From: Guadua angustifolia
Lineage: Eukaryota; Streptophyta; Magnoliopsida; Poales; Poaceae
Assembly (NCBI GenBank): GCA_036346375.1
Contig: JAYEVE010001132.1
Coordinates: 124,001-188,000, forward strand
Reading direction: 5' to 3'
Length of the DNA stretch: 64,000 bases
This document shows positions 10,263 through 24,700 of the stretch, one piece after another. The position numbers were made by a program, and so were the translations under genes. Under the pieces are notes generated by a model. It made no database searches, was not told the origin of the DNA, and saw nothing but the letters and a program-made list of their open reading frames with translations. Numbering within the stretch: position 1 is the stretch's first letter; each line of letters opens with the position of its first letter.

Positions 10263-13229
10263 GATCTATGTGCTACTAACCTACTTGGTTATTTTGTTTT
10301 GCATCAAGAGACTCTATCTGGTTATTTTGTTTTGCATCAATATTTTTAAGTCAAAGGCTTGCAAGGTAAGGTCCTTAACAATTTTGGCACACACCAACCA
10401 AGGCAAGACATCCTATTATTCAACAGCTTTTCTCAACTTTTTTGCTTGCACACCACAAAGGTGATTAACCCTCACATACTTTACTCAACCCATCACCTCA
10501 CGAGTCAAGTATTGCGCATGGATAGGGTACAGTCAAGCACCACTTCCCCGCATGCACTGTAATCGCCACCCTCAAAGGTAAGGTCCACTTGTCTTCCCAT
10601 TCGCACTAAATCAATTTCACTCCACCAAGGCAAGTTATTCAACAGCCTCACAACACTCAACCCATCCCATAGTGCAACACATGCCCGTAATCAGCCTAAA
10701 TCTTTCATGTAGAATCACATCAGTCTCTACAATCCAACACCATTACCAACAAGATTCCACTTTATTCAAAAATCATTCAATAATATTTAGTCAAGGTTAC
10801 ATTTTTATTTAAGAATATCATTCACGAGTAAGCATGACTAAGCAACTATTCACTGCCTAGCCTCCCGTGTTGGCACAATATTATTAACCAACTAGTATTA
10901 TCCACTTAGGTTATCCGAGGATCATGGCATACAAATTTTATTATTAAGGTGACATTAACAATTAGTTGACTAGCTAATTCACCCAAAATATTTAAATCCA
11001 CTTTTAGTTGAATTAGCATGCGAGTTTGAAAACAAAATACATTTCAAAAATTAGGAGCAACATGGTCAAAGCATAACTTGCCTTCTAAAAGCAGCGTAGT
11101 CTTGGTCGGAGCTTGGTCCTCGAATTTCGCGCCCTCACGCGAACTCAACGTCTACGCCAGAAGTGCATAAAGAATCAAATAAACTTGTAAAACAACATAC
11201 AAACACACATTCGAAAAATACTACAAATCAAACTAATTCATAACTTCATGAAAACTTCTAGATAATTAGTTTAGCATTTTCTAAGATTTAAAAATTTATT
11301 TCAGCATTTTTGAACATATAGTTTAAGAGCTACAAAATTCATAAGTTTGGACTTTCCTTGAATATTTTAACAGTATAAATTGATTTATAAAATTTCATAA
11401 AAATTACTGTAGCTAGGTATTAATATTTACTAATTTACAAAATTTGTTGCATGCGATTTAGACTTATAACGAATTTGTAACGAAAAAGACAAAATCCGCA
11501 AATTGAGTTATAAATTCACGTACCAAACTTATCTAGTTATCTTTGCATGGCACTGTTCACAGAGTATATACATATACTTCACATTTTTGGTTTTCTTCGG
11601 TTCTGGTAATTATTAAGCGCGAGAAATGCCAGAAGAAAATGGCTAGCCGGTGTGCAGCGTCACGAGGTCGGCGTCATTCACGGCAAGGATTGACGGGGTC
11701 AGCGACGGCGGCATATGACAAATGACGGCACCATCTGTACATACATGCAATCAGCTTAACATGTATATATGAATACATGCGTACCAACATGATATAGATA
11801 TATACATGCTTGCAATTCCTAGTGTATATGTTTACATCCATATCAACCGAACATATCTACGTGCGACTCCACAAAATATATCTACATGCCAATAAACCAA
11901 ATATATCTACATGTAGACATATATAGGTGCACAACGTTGTGTGTGTATATATATATGCTCATGATTCGCCTAATATATATAAATACGATACATCCTAATA
12001 TGTATATGCATACATATACCATGATCTGATCATTACGAGACGCCCCTGCAGTTCTTGCACACATCTTAGTACATCTATCCATGCATGTCTACGCATAAAC
12101 ATAGATATGTATATGTATACACGCCGCAATTACTCATGACGAGACGACCCGATTGATAGAGATAGAGCGTGCGCGAGAAGAGAATAAAAGGAGAGTACCG
12201 GTCGAGGCTAGGCGACGACGACGGCAAGAAGGCGACGGCGACGCAGAGAAGACGAGATCAAGAGTGCGCCGGCGTTGGCGTAGAGGTCAAGACGAGACCA
12301 GTCGCCGGCAGCGGCGTCGTCCAGGCGGCGTGCAGCCAGGCAGCGTCCAAGTCAAGGGAGGTTCTTCCTGTATGGAAAGGAAGAAATGGCTGGGAAGGAA
12401 ATGAAATGGCAAAGGACTGGAACGGCTGGAAAGTGAAAGTTAGAATGAAACGGCAAGCAAATGAATCGGCTGGTAATTGAAAATGCTAGTAATAGCAAAC
12501 CGTAATTTGAATAGTGTTGGCCCTTATGAGTAGAATTGGATATATTTGATGATTTTGTGATGTTTATTGCATATCATTTTGGACATTGCTTTGTGATGTG
12601 TTTTTCCTTATTTTTGATGGTTGCAGGACAACGAAACTAGATCATGGTAGGTGTAGGATGACCGGGACTAGACGAGGTGCGTCGGAGGTCCAATCGGTCA
12701 GGGATTATCAGAAGATAATCGAAGACAGGATCGTGGCAAGCCTAGAAGACAAGAAAAGGAAAAGATGCTAGCTAGACGCTGCCTGGATCAAGGAGAGCCG
12801 TTAGATTGCGGTCTAGTTGATAGGATAGCAGGTGTAGTTAGTGTGCTTTGAAAACCGTGCAAGAAAATTAGGTTTGTTTGGTGAGTTTTGGGTTAACCCT
12901 TGCATGGCTGTGTTAGTAGGTCAATCCTAGCCCTTGATAGAGTGCCCTGGGGTTGAGGGACTCGTGCAAGGGTGGTAGGTGGTCTAAAAGTAGTATAAAT
13001 AGAGGGGTAGGGGTAGCCTTCCTCCTTTTGAAGGTTTTAGGGTTTTTTTGTGCTCCTTTGAGGTTTGCCCGCCTTATTGTAAGGCTTTATAAACCTCCCT
13101 TCCAGAAATCCAAAATACATTTCCTTACTCTTGAATTTATTTTACACATTTACATTATGTTTTAAAATTCTGCACTTAAATTATGCACTTACATTCTTGC
13201 AATTTACATTTACGCAATTTGGATTTGCC
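10263..13229. mobile_element. Repeat DNA inserted into the LTR, probably another LTR-type element
   Basis: No gene is supported. Pieces seen: a segment at about 10950-11160 that resembles 58590-58680 (same aacttgcctt context); an AT/TA-rich block at 11740-12130; a GC- and purine-rich block at 12150-12480; and an LTR-like block at about 12480-13190 with a TATA box (12994) and a downstream transcribed-like region. Exact ends and target duplications were not found. Confidence 0.4.
12994..13002 (+). promoter_or_regulatory. TATA box inside an LTR-like block
   Basis: tataaatag lies in a GC-richer context about 55 bp upstream of a pyrimidine-rich stretch. This looks like the promoter of an LTR rather than of a host gene, because no downstream coding frame follows. 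Confidence 0.4.
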
Positions 13230-13901
13230 TTCCCTCCTACATGTTTTTGCTTCTTGTGCCAAGAATGTTGATTGATAGATGAATCTTCTTCAGATTATAT
13301 CCCAATCATCTAGGCATTCCATGCGTTTTTCTTACAAGAAGACAGTCTTATGTTCTTGAGTGAATGAGTCTTGTAGATCACATTTTTAGAGGTTTGGATT
13401 TGTGTTCTTGCTTGTTGTGACATATAGGAGGCTATCCAAGATCATCTTGATCATCAAAACCCCATGAGCAAATCTTAGATCGAGTTCTTGAGTTTTGCTC
13501 AAACTTGAGGTGTTCTTCCTTCAAAGTGAAAGAGGTCAGAACTTTGATGTTAATTCTTGCAATTGATGGTTGGATTAAGTTCCTAATATCCTAAGGAAGA
13601 CATCTACCAGGTTTCATGAGTTTTGGTCCAGCCGATCAAAAGATTCCTCAAAAGTGGCTTTTGAAGTTCGTGTTGTTCTTCTGATTGTTCTTGAGGCCGG
13701 TGCTACCGGACTTAACCCGATCATATTGGAGCCCAATGCTACCGATCTTGGTCCGATGCTAGTGGTCTTCCAGGATACTTAATCCATTTTATTTGCTTCT
13801 TTTGAGAGTTTTGGTTGAGGACTTGCTGGGACTATTTTGAGTGAGGAAAAATTTTATTTAGGATCATTCACCCCTCCTCTGATCGTCATCTTGATCCTTC
13901 A
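13230..13901 (+). repeat. Second part of the 3' LTR of the Sirevirus-type element
   Basis: The block contains a ggccggtgctaccgg box near 13695 and ends with ...ggatcattcacccctcctct...tgatccttca, with CA at 13900-13901. The cattcaccccccct-like close is typical of the 3' edge of grass copia LTRs. No second LTR was found in the window to confirm the limits. Confidence 0.45.
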
Positions 13902-14930
13902 ATATACTATCTTTTACTATCAAGAAAACTACATTTTACTATCTATTAATGAATGTGTTACTATATGCTGTATAGAACAGTTTTATAGTATAAAATTTAT
14001 AAAAATTATATGTACAAGTTTTAAAAAATCTAAAAAAATTATCATATATAGGGTAGGTGAGTTTCTACAGCCCTGCAAAATTTAAAGACCAAACTCAATT
14101 GCATTTAAAAAATATGAAATTGACAAAGCACTAAACAGTGAAAAATCACTAGTCTGCCGAATTTGTCTTTTTATATCTTTTAGCTGATATTGATTTGGTC
14201 TTTAAATTTTATAGGATTGTATAATATCACCTCCCCTATCTATGATAATTTTTTGAGAATTTTTGAAAATATGTATGGTTTTTGTGAATAAGAATTTAGT
14301 TTTGTTTGCTGAACCTACAGTAAAATATTTGGAAAAAAAATAAAAAATTACCACACTTAAAAGAGGTAAACTTGTACAAACCTATAAAATTTGAAAACCA
14401 AACTCAATAGGATTTGAGAGATATGAAAATAACAAAGTGCCAAACAGCAGTATATACTATCTTTTACTGTTAAAAAAATATTTTACTGTGAAAAATTCTC
14501 AAAAAATTACGGAAGGTGATATTCTACAACTCTATAAAATTTGAAGATCAAACTCAATCGAATTTGAGAGATATGAAAATAACAAAGTGCCAAATAATAG
14601 CATATACTATCTTTTATTGTCAAGAAAACAACATTTTACTTCCTATAACTCAAGGTGTTACTATATCTTGTATAAAGCTGTCGTCTAACACTTTGTTTCA
14701 ATATAGTAACATCTAGTGTAATAACTCGTCGCATGTCATTTATTTGAATAGTAAAAAGCAACATATCTTGTGTTTTCTAAAGTTCATGAAAAACATATAT
14801 ACATATTTTAAAAAATCTTCAAAAAATTACCATATGTAGAGGATGTGAGATTCTACGATTCTAAAAAATCTAAAGACCAAAATCAATCTAATTTGAAAGT
14901 TATGGCTAAATCAAAAAAAAAGAAAGAAAG
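13902..14930. repeat. Cluster of AT-rich repeat units
   Basis: A unit containing ttctacaactctataaaatttgaag, then accaaactcaat, then gagagatatgaaaataacaaagtgcc appears at about 14057, 14376, 14522 and 14851 in direct orientation. It also appears inverted at about 14160-14230. Copies are diverged, which suggests nested or tandemly amplified MITEs. No coding frame is present. Confidence 0.6.
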
Positions 14931-15766
14931 ATCCATGTACAAATAAGAAGTAGTATTTTTTAGTCATTTACTAGTTGAGTTTAGTACAGTGGACAGATAT
15001 GTTAATTTATTGCTTACTAATTAATGCAACGAAGTGGGATCGGTCAGTGTGGAAAACTAGCTAACGCTTAGGATAAGATATTCTACCCGCAAATGTGGAA
15101 TAGTGTGTGTAGCTTTTTTTCTCGATCGCTTCGTACGCGCACGTACGCTCTGTCTCCCCGGCCAGCGCGTACGTACTGTCGCGATATCTGTTGTCCGGTA
15201 AGCGTATATTTGGCGCATGTGGGCGTCTGTGCCAGCGCCATTTCGGTACATATTGAGGTGATCCTATTGCACTGTTCATTTGTACAGCTAAAGAAAACTG
15301 TTTAATTTGGGTTTGAATCTTCAATTGCACTTGCACTATATTTCTTCCATTTCAGATGGGTGATTTTGATTTCTTACAGCCTTCGTAAGAATGCAGCATA
15401 TCAAAAATGAGTTGAGAGGGATCATACTCAACAGGTCTTGCACAACGTTGATTAATCTACAGTACCGGCCTTTACAGCACAGGAATACATAGTTCGTCTG
15501 TCACTTGTTACAGTAAGCTAACTTGTTCGAAGAAACAAACAAAAAAACATAGTAACTTGGGAATGCTTAAGAAACTTAAACAGTCACAATTTCGGTGCAA
15601 CTTGACATTTGATCAGCTATGCACAACAGATGGCTATCAGGCTATGTAAGCTGGAGTGGAGAAATCAAAATAACTACAAAGCCAACCAAATCCTTCTACA
15701 AGACTACAACTGTAAACTGTAAGATATACAATTACAAGCTTCCTGCTGGTTTACCGCAACGCTACT
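14931..15766. other. Spacer and 3' flank downstream of the FYR gene
   Basis: It contains the expected 3' UTR of the minus-strand gene ending at 15767. A GC-rich patch lies at 15100-15250. No further gene or clear repeat was recognised. Confidence 0.4.
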
Positions 15767-18700
15767 TTACCCTGAACACGTGCCCATCTGCCCTTGCATT
15801 GTATGCACCTCGTTCTGCATGTAAAGTAATAACTGGCATCCGTCGTCAGCCACTGCCACTACACCTGATCTGGCATCAACAGCAAGACAGGAGACTCGTC
15901 CACCTGATTGCACAAGTGGGATAGATAAGTGAATAATTCTTATAACGAATAATTGACTAGAAAGGAAAGCATGTTATTTATAGAACAGGCAACCTTGTAA
16001 TATGAAACACATAAGTAACACAACTAAGCAGTGTTACTTCGACATCGACATAGGAATCGGAATCCGACTCAGATTCGGTGTGTCCGATTCGCAAAAATTT
16101 TGGACACGAGAAATCGAGGTGTCCAATTCAGCAAAAAATTTTGGACACGGCTGTCCGAGTAGCTCTGCCATTAAGTACTAAAACAGATAGTCACACGAAC
16201 AAATCCAACTGAGCGTTATGGGCACCACATTGAAGTAGCACCCGCAGAGAAATATACATAAAGGATAGCTTAGTCCCGAACTCATGATCACTAACCTACT
16301 AAGCTCCTTGCATAATATACTATTTAACAATACTACTATAAGTTTCATTATGTATGTGGAACCAAAAAAGGTTAGTACCGAAATATAGTTTAAAGCAGAA
16401 AGTACAGAAAAATTGTTCGCTCAAGATAAAGAATGCAAACAAGCACTCATTGTCTCACTCGTGTGTACTAACAGATAATAATGTTTGTTTTTCGCATTCC
16501 AACTCGCTATTCGGTAACTACTAGCACAGATTCGGGGAGACATGGTCTCACATCACTTACAGTTGAAACACTGTGTACCAGAAAGTTTTCTCCCAGAAGA
16601 CAATTCCCACGTATATAACAGACCTTCATATGTCCCAGCAAATCCACAGTTACCAAAAGCATCTACAACAGTAGCCCTGAAAAGGAAAATGTACATCACT
16701 GAGACACTGAAGATCATTCATGATATGCCGCTGAACAAAAACTTCTGGAAAGAGTTTGTTGTGCTGAAATGAAACCCAAGATCTAAGATTTTTAATAGAG
16801 TAATCATTCAAAAACATTGCACTTCTTTGCATCCCAACCCCTCTTTTTCTTGATAAAGAGCTTTAAGCTAGCAAACTTCAACAACTTCATTCACAAGTTT
16901 CCTCCTGGTATGGAACTCTATATACAACTCAATTAGAAGAAGTGTGTGTGCTATGTCCGGATGTCCCCACTTCGAGCAATAGCAACAGTTCCATTTTCAG
17001 CTCAATGATGCCATGCATATTAACTGAATCATAACATATAGTTGACTAACTGCCTTGTTCACTCAAAGACAAAACATATATGCATGCAGCAAAATGCTTA
17101 CCTTCACATAAAAATAGGAACGTTGCATATTCTAAATAATACTTAATCACATTAAACTGTTATTTTCTCTGGAACTGGAGATGAATGCAAGAAAGCTCAA
17201 GATGGCATTGCAGTCCAGCAAGAGGGCCGTAGTGTTGGTCATTGCTGTGCAGGTAAGTACGGGGCTGTTGCATGGATCCAACGCAGGGTTCAAGAAATCA
17301 AAGAAAACAATTAAACCAGTCCTAACTGGTTTTTATTAAAGGACCATTTCAGGGCGTAAATTTCACCCTTTGATCGTTGTTTTGGCAAAATAGTTGTATT
17401 GTTTTTCACTTACAACGAAGGACACACACGCACGCACTCACACAACTCCCACATGCACACCCACACACACACGTGGATGTGTCTCTCGCACACATCTAAT
17501 CTAAAGTGGAGCCTAGAACATCACGGAGCGCGGGCACGCTTTGACCACTTAACGCACCCACGTGTACATGTAAATTCGCATCCGAGACTTAAACCCAGGG
17601 GGGAAGGTGAGCCACCAGCATCGAACCCAGGGTTCAAACGCTGGTTTGCAGCTCGCAACCAAGCAAGCTTGCAAATAGTTGTATTGATACTTCTTAGACA
17701 TGACCCAAAATTAAAGTCCGCTGGTAGGCAGCTCGCAACCGAGCGAGCTTGCAAACAGTTGTATTAATACTACTTAGACATGACCCAAAATTAAAGTCTC
17801 GAAAAACTAAAATTCAAAATTTTAAGAAAAGAAAGACATGCCGATTATCACTAACAAGTCAAGGGAACGGTTTTCCTAGAAAACAGCTTGTGTGAAGGTG
17901 TTGGGTTACAATGGGTGATGATGCTTAAATACTTGAGAGAGCTGTATAACAGAATTAAGGATGAAATAATAATAAAAATCCCATTTGAATTCAACTCCTC
18001 TTTTTTTCCTCCTTTCTTTCTCTCTTTCCTGCTATGTTGCACCTGAATTACTAATATATGTTCCATCCAGCTCAATCACCACAAGGTACATGACGAAATA
18101 TATATTCTGCTGCCAAAAAAAAGTTAACAAGACAGAACAAGTAGTAATTTTATTTCTACTCTCATGTGATTTTATGTTAAGAACCTTCATCCATTGGGTA
18201 AAAACGCTGAGGAAAGAGGCCAGACAGCGATAGCTAGAAAGGAAGGTACTCTACAAGAAAGAGAGAGATATAGACTGGTGAGTTCTTTTATTCATTCTTC
18301 TCGCCAGCCAATAAAGACTAACCTTCCCAACAGATTGGATCTAGTAATAAGGAAACTAATTACCGAGGAAAAGCTTCCTTAATTAACTACGTGGCGCATG
18401 AATAGCAAGTCGCTGGTACAGTACCTCACTGCAGTACCACCATCTTGGTGCTGCACATAAAATTACAACCCTCCCGGATAGACAGCTAGACAGCTCATTA
18501 TTGAGTGTGGGTGACGGCATTGTTGCAATCCTAGGTGGTATCATTACGCCTTCAAAGCACACTAGTGGCACCACATTGCACGAGAGTTCAGCAAGACTCC
18601 AACAACGGTTCAGGGCGTCAGTGTGAAGCCTTTGGCACAACCTGATGTCAAGGAAGTTGCCGGTGGTGCAGGAACCCAGAGCAGGGCAACGGAGAAGCCC

Positions 18701-21700
18701 TTTCCGGCCATTGTGGTGAAACAGATGCGGCAATTTCACAATCCTACATGTGGCACCTGTTGTGCTTCGCACCATAGATGGCAGGGCCTTGGCCAATGGC
18801 ACAGAGAGGACAACCTAGGTGCCTTCTGTACCATGACCGTTATAGTTTCTTGCTTCTCCACGGAGGAAGCTTTTAATTCATGCCTCTTGTTTGTTAATTA
18901 AGATAAAAATGCCTCCTTATTTGTAAGGGGCTCCTAATATCTTGCATCTAATAATAAAAAAAAGAATAACCAAAGATAACCTTCATAACTAACCAAATCA
19001 ATCTAATTCTAGGCAAAGGAAATCAATGATGTGTCACTACAGCGTCTCACTGCAGTACTGTCCTCTTGGTGTTGCACATGACATTTTATTTTTCAATGGT
19101 TTGGCAATTGATAGCACACTGAAGACGTACAGACTAATTCATAAGTATTTAAAACTCTTGAAAATTGAAAAGGCCCTGGCTGGACCATGATGCACTAGTG
19201 TCCATCAACAAAGATGCCATTTCCGAGAGTAATTTATACTAGTCTCAACCACACATCCTTTTTTTTTGGTAATCACATGCCATTTCCAAGACTAACTTAT
19301 ACTAGTCTCAACCACACCCCCTTTTTTTTTAATCACATCATCCTATTTGCAAAAAGGTTGCAATCAAGTCTCTTCATCAATTTTTTTAGCGAGAATGATA
19401 TTTTAGATTTAGGGACAAAACTTGTGCTAGGTGTCCCTAAAGTTGAAAATTAATAACCCACCATATCCCCAGCTTCCATCAAAATGACTAACTCCCATAA
19501 TGGAGACAACTTTAGGAGCCTCAGTGCAAAAAACACAACACAACTTTTTCTATCCTCCCAGGCAGATTTAGGACCCCGATTTTAAAAAATATCAACCAAC
19601 TTTGTGTCAAATTCTACCCATGGTGGGTAAGGTTTCTCCATGCAAGTATGTAGCAAAGACAAAAGAAACATGGGGACTATGTAGCAAAAACAAAAGAAAC
19701 ACAGGGACCTACAATGGAATTCCTCTAAAAGAGGGTCCAAATTCCAAAAACCTTTATTTAAGGATCATTTGATCCTTGCTCTATAGAAGCAATCATGTGA
19801 AACTCACCAGACCTTGGTTAAATGTTTTAAAGTTGTGAACGATTGAAGGCAAGCATAGTAGTCAATATATATCAACAGTACAATTGAAGGAGGTCTTCAA
19901 ACACAAGATGGTACTTATTCAAACCCATGAACAAGAATGAGTGCAATAATCAACACATGCTATAACTGTACATGGAGAAGTGAAGATACCTTGGATCTAA
20001 AATATTTCCCCAAAAAACTCTCTTCTTTGCCAGCAGAGCTAGCTTCCATCGTGCATTGTGTTCCTTTGCTCGGAGATCATGTTGATATTCAGCTACTGAA
20101 GCAGAAGAAACCAGAATCCAAATTGCTATATCTTTTTCTGGTGACATCAGAATGGAATCCTTCTCAGCTTCTCCAGATATTTCTCTAACTGTGATCTCTC
20201 GTAACCTTCGCTCTATGTCATCAACTGAAGCATGAATGATATCCTCTGGCAAACTACAGATGCCTACTGGCAGAATCTGGAAGACGATGTTCCCTGGAGC
20301 TGCAAAAGTTGCCAAGAGTGTCCGCTTGGAGAAGTCCCTAAGAAAGTTATACGTTTCCTTCAAATCAGATGTTCATTAAGAGAGTATATAAAAGTAGTAG
20401 ATCAGCAAAAAAACAATACTTAAAACAAATCAAAACTCAGATAGGAATAGCAACTTGTTGACAGCCATGCAAGGATTAAATTGTTATAATGTGAAGTTGT
20501 GAGCATCCATTCGCCTTATAGTGAAGTTAAGCAGCATTGTAGCATTATTACAGATTAAGTTTTGAGCTTCTTATCACAGAAAGAATAAGAGCTGGCAAGA
20601 AAAACCTTTGCTATGTGATAATATTGAATTTTTCATCAACTTTGACATGTTGGTTTTATGTTGGTATCTCCAGAATATTATTTTTCACTTTGAGATGAGA
20701 ATCTGCAGAGAAAAAAGCATACAGGGAAGGACCCTAACATACCACAAACAAAAGCCGCCTGCACCATCATGACCAATAATGAGAGAGCTGTTTTTTGGCA
20801 TTCTTCTGAGCTCCAGTATTGAAGGACCCACATTACCCAAACTAGGAATCACATACTCCTCAGAGATCACACTGTAAACACAAGGAGAACTGAGAATAAA
20901 TCGTTTCCATCAAAGTGTTGGTACGGCAATATACAAGTCTAGTGCTAGCATAAGTCTGAAGGCAATGTCCTGTGAATGCAATGTATCCCTAATAGGGATG
21001 TCTAGCAAAAGGCAACTGCAACATGAACTTAGTGCGTGACTAATGCATTACACCAATACTGAGGAAATTAGTTCGAAAATACTTAAGAAGTATGAAAAGA
21101 ATGCACCTGACACAACATGTATTCATTTGCATGACTAGAGCATCCACAAGGCAAAAACAAATAGGCCTGTGGATAAATGTCAACAAAACAATACAGTATA
21201 GTGTGCCTTGGTATGTATACATTAGCAACTTTGGAGCAGAAAACATTTAAAAGGGAAATCAATGAGTTTGATTTGTTATCAAATAGAAAGAACTATCCTT
21301 GAGCAAATGTAGAGTAGAACCATAAAAAAAGAGCCAACCGGATCTTTAGGTGACTTTATTATTGATATTAGACAGAACTCAGACAGATCTCAAAGGATTA
21401 TTGTTTAACATAGACATGGATCGTTCTGTTAGATTAGCTATATGTATAGCGGTTTATTTGCTTATTTCCATTTACCTTGGTTGATGTATTTCTAGCCCAT
21501 TGAGGCCCATAATGAATAGTATGCTGCAATCCCTAACATGGTATCAGAGCACTAGGGTTTCCCTCCTCCTGCAACCGCCGCCGCCTCTCCGGCTAGCCAC
21601 CGGCGGGATCGCCGCCGTCGCCGGAGCCCGGCGCCTTGCTCCTTTTCCCCCTTTTCCTCTCCCGTCGCTCCTTGCATTTCCGTCGCGAGCCGTCGCACGT

Positions 21701-24700
21701 CGTGCGTTGCGCCTCTGGCTCCACCTCTGCCGGACGCCTCCGGCTCCGCCTCCGCCACCCGCCTCCGGCTCCGTCTGTTGTCTACGTTGTTCGCGTCGGG
21801 CCTCCTTTCCAGCGCTCAGACTACTAGTCGTCGTCGCCGGTTGCACCGCGCCTTCTCCGCCTTCGCGGCCACTGCCTCCTCCTGCACCGAGCCACTGCCC
21901 TCTCTTTGTAAGTCCAAGACCGGAGGGCTAGGAAAACAGAGGACCGGAGGGGCTAGGAAGAAACAGGGGCTGGGAAGCTCCTTTATACTTCCTCCGGTCA
22001 ACTGCTCTCTCCACCGACTGCTACTTTTTCCCGAGAGTGGCTTTGCTCCCCTCACTGAGCAGCCATCCTACCGGCCGTTCGGCTCTACCTCGGCGTCATG
22101 GCGGCACCTCCTCATGTTCTTGGACCGGTTGCACTTCCGCAGATCCAGTTCGACGGCACCAACTTCCGCGAGTGGTCCAACTTACCGTGTTTGCCTCGAC
22201 AACCCGGCGTCTTTGGGGCATCTCACCGGCCGTCTTACCACCAACGTTGCCTCCGGCTCCGGCAGCAACCACCGGTCTCGACCATGCCGCAGACAAGCCT
22301 CACGGCGTGTCTTGACGCTTACACCGCCGCCTTTCAACGCCTAGAAGATTGGCGTGCCGAGGCTCGTCGTGCCATCGCTTTCATCGGCAAGATAAGATCG
22401 ACCTCACGCTCGACGTGGTCAACCTGGATTATGCCCGTGTAATGTGGGAGTACATGCGGGCCAAGACTACCGAAAGAAACCAGTTTCTACACTTTCTTCT
22501 GCTACCGCCGAGACTCTCCAAAGAACAGAATTCTACTGTGGATGACTTCTATAGTCGGTTCAGTGACGTGTACCGCCAACTCGACGCTTTAGAGCCTCCA
22601 CCTGACACTTCCTGTGGCCAGTGTGTATGCCTCTGGGATCATCGTGCTGGAGCTCGGGTCTTCTAATTCCTCACCGGACTTCGCCCGGAGTTTGAGCCAC
22701 CGTGCTCAGCTTCTGGCCCGCTCGCCGCTCCCGTCCATGGTGGCGTTCTCTCCTCGCCTGCGACCATGCTAGGCGTTTCGGAGGTTCCCTCCTTAGTCAC
22801 GCACCTACCTCTTCCCGCTCGCTCTCCCCGCACCGGCAGGAGGCTCGGTTGCAGGGGGGTCTACTGGCAGCTACACCGGCAGGCTCGATGACTCGCTGCA
22901 ACTACTGCAAGAAGGTTGGCCACACCATTCAACAGTGCTAGAGGCATCTTCATAAGGCAAGTGCCACTTCTGGGAGTACCTCCAGTACCACCGGCAACAC
23001 TGGGGCCAATCGTGCTCCTGATTGGGTTCAGTCCTTAACTCAACGACTTGACCGCATGGAGCTTTGCTTGACCTGTGTTCCCACAACCTCTTCTCGCCAT
23101 GGCGGTCAGCTCCTCTCACGCCTCGGTATCCGTATCTTGATTCTCGAGCTTCTTTCCATATCACACGGATCCGACTCACCGAGTTCCTTGAGGTCTCCGG
23201 TCACGCCTGTGTCCGTGAGGACGGCTGATGGTACATTTCTCTCAGTTGCTGGACAGGGCACTCTTCACACGTCTTCCTTTTGTGTTCCTTCTGTTTCTCA
23301 TGTGCCCTATCTTACTATACAGCTGATCTCTGCTGGTCAGCTCTTTGACCTTGGTTTTCGTATTACTCTGGAAGCTGACTCTTGCTCTATTCAGGCTCGT
23401 AGCACAAGAACGCTAGTTGGTTCTGGCCGACGGACCCGTGACTCACACTTGTCGAAACTCGACTGGCTTCGTCTTCCTTCCGCTTCCGCTTCCACGTCTA
23501 CCTCCCTCAGCCAGTCGTTTACCGCTCCAGATGTCATTGTCTTCGCCACTACCACCTTCGCCAGTTTTGCTTAGTGGCATCATCGTTTGGGTCACATGTC
23601 AGAGTCTTGTCTGTCTTCATTGATGAGTTGTGGTGTTCTTGGGAAGGTCTCTCATGATACCTCCCTTCCCTGTCACGGTTGTAAGCTTGGCAAACAGCTA
23701 CAGCTCCCATATCCTAGTAGTGATTCTGTATCGAGTCGTCCTTTTTGATTTAGTACACTCAGATGTATGGGGACCGGCCCCCTTCATTCGAAAGGGGGTC
23801 ATCGTTGGTATATCATTCTCGGTTCACCTGAATTTACTTTCTTAAGTCTCGTGATCAGGTATTAGCTGCCTATCAAGCTTTCTCGACCATGGTTCATACT
23901 CAGTTCGACTCACCCATTCAGGTGTTTCAGACCGACTCTACCGGATCAAGTACACATCTCATCGCTCTCCGTCGCTTTCTTCTTGATCAGGCACCCTTCC
24001 TCAAGATTTCGTGCACCGTGCTCATGCGCAGAATGGAGTCGCGGAGCGCAAGCACCGTCACCTTCTTGAGACTGCTCGAGCATTGATGCTCATTGCCTCT
24101 GTTCCTCCCCATTTCTGGGCAGAGGCTGTCTCTACGGCTGTCTATCTCATCAACATTCAGCCGTCCACTGCTCTTCAGGGTGCCACTCCAATTGAGCGTC
24201 TCTATGGCAGACCCCCTCAGTACAGTCATCTTCGCACCTTTGGGTGTGTTGTCTATGTTCTTCTTCAGCCTCGTGAGCGAACAAAGCTGACTGCTCAGTC
24301 GGTGCAGTGCGCTTTCCTTGGCTATGACTCTGAGCGTAAGGGGTTTCGCTGTTGGGATCCTCTTGGTCGTAGGATTCGGGTCTCTCGAGATATCACGTTC
24401 GACGAGTCTCGTCCCTTTTTTGACGAGTCCCGTTCCTTTGACTCCTCCTTCGACACCTCCTCCTTACTTGAGTCTCTCTCCTTTCTCAGTCTATCTGCCT
24501 GCTTCAATGTCCCTTCTTCCTCTTTACCACCTCCACCACCCTCTCCACCTCCCACCATACCTTCCTCCCCTCCCGTTGTTCTTTCTCCTCCTGCACCTAT
24601 TTCGATTCCTCTTGCACCTACTTCGGTTCCTCCTCTACCACCTTCTCTTTCTCGGACACCTTCTCTTCTTCCTATTCGACCTCCTGTCCGTTTTCACTAC

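Noticed and set aside
12153..12480. Arg-rich frames with two overlapping starts
   Set aside because: Purine-rich composition in repeat DNA, no domain and no splice context.
16542..16772. 76-codon plus-strand frame
   Set aside because: Antisense to exon 11 of the FYR gene, whose phase and splice signals on the minus strand explain the region.
21500..22344. Pro/Arg-rich frames just after the copia 5' LTR
   Set aside because: They lie in the GC- and pyrimidine-rich leader between the PBS and gag. Several overlapping frames exist and none resembles gag before 22098.
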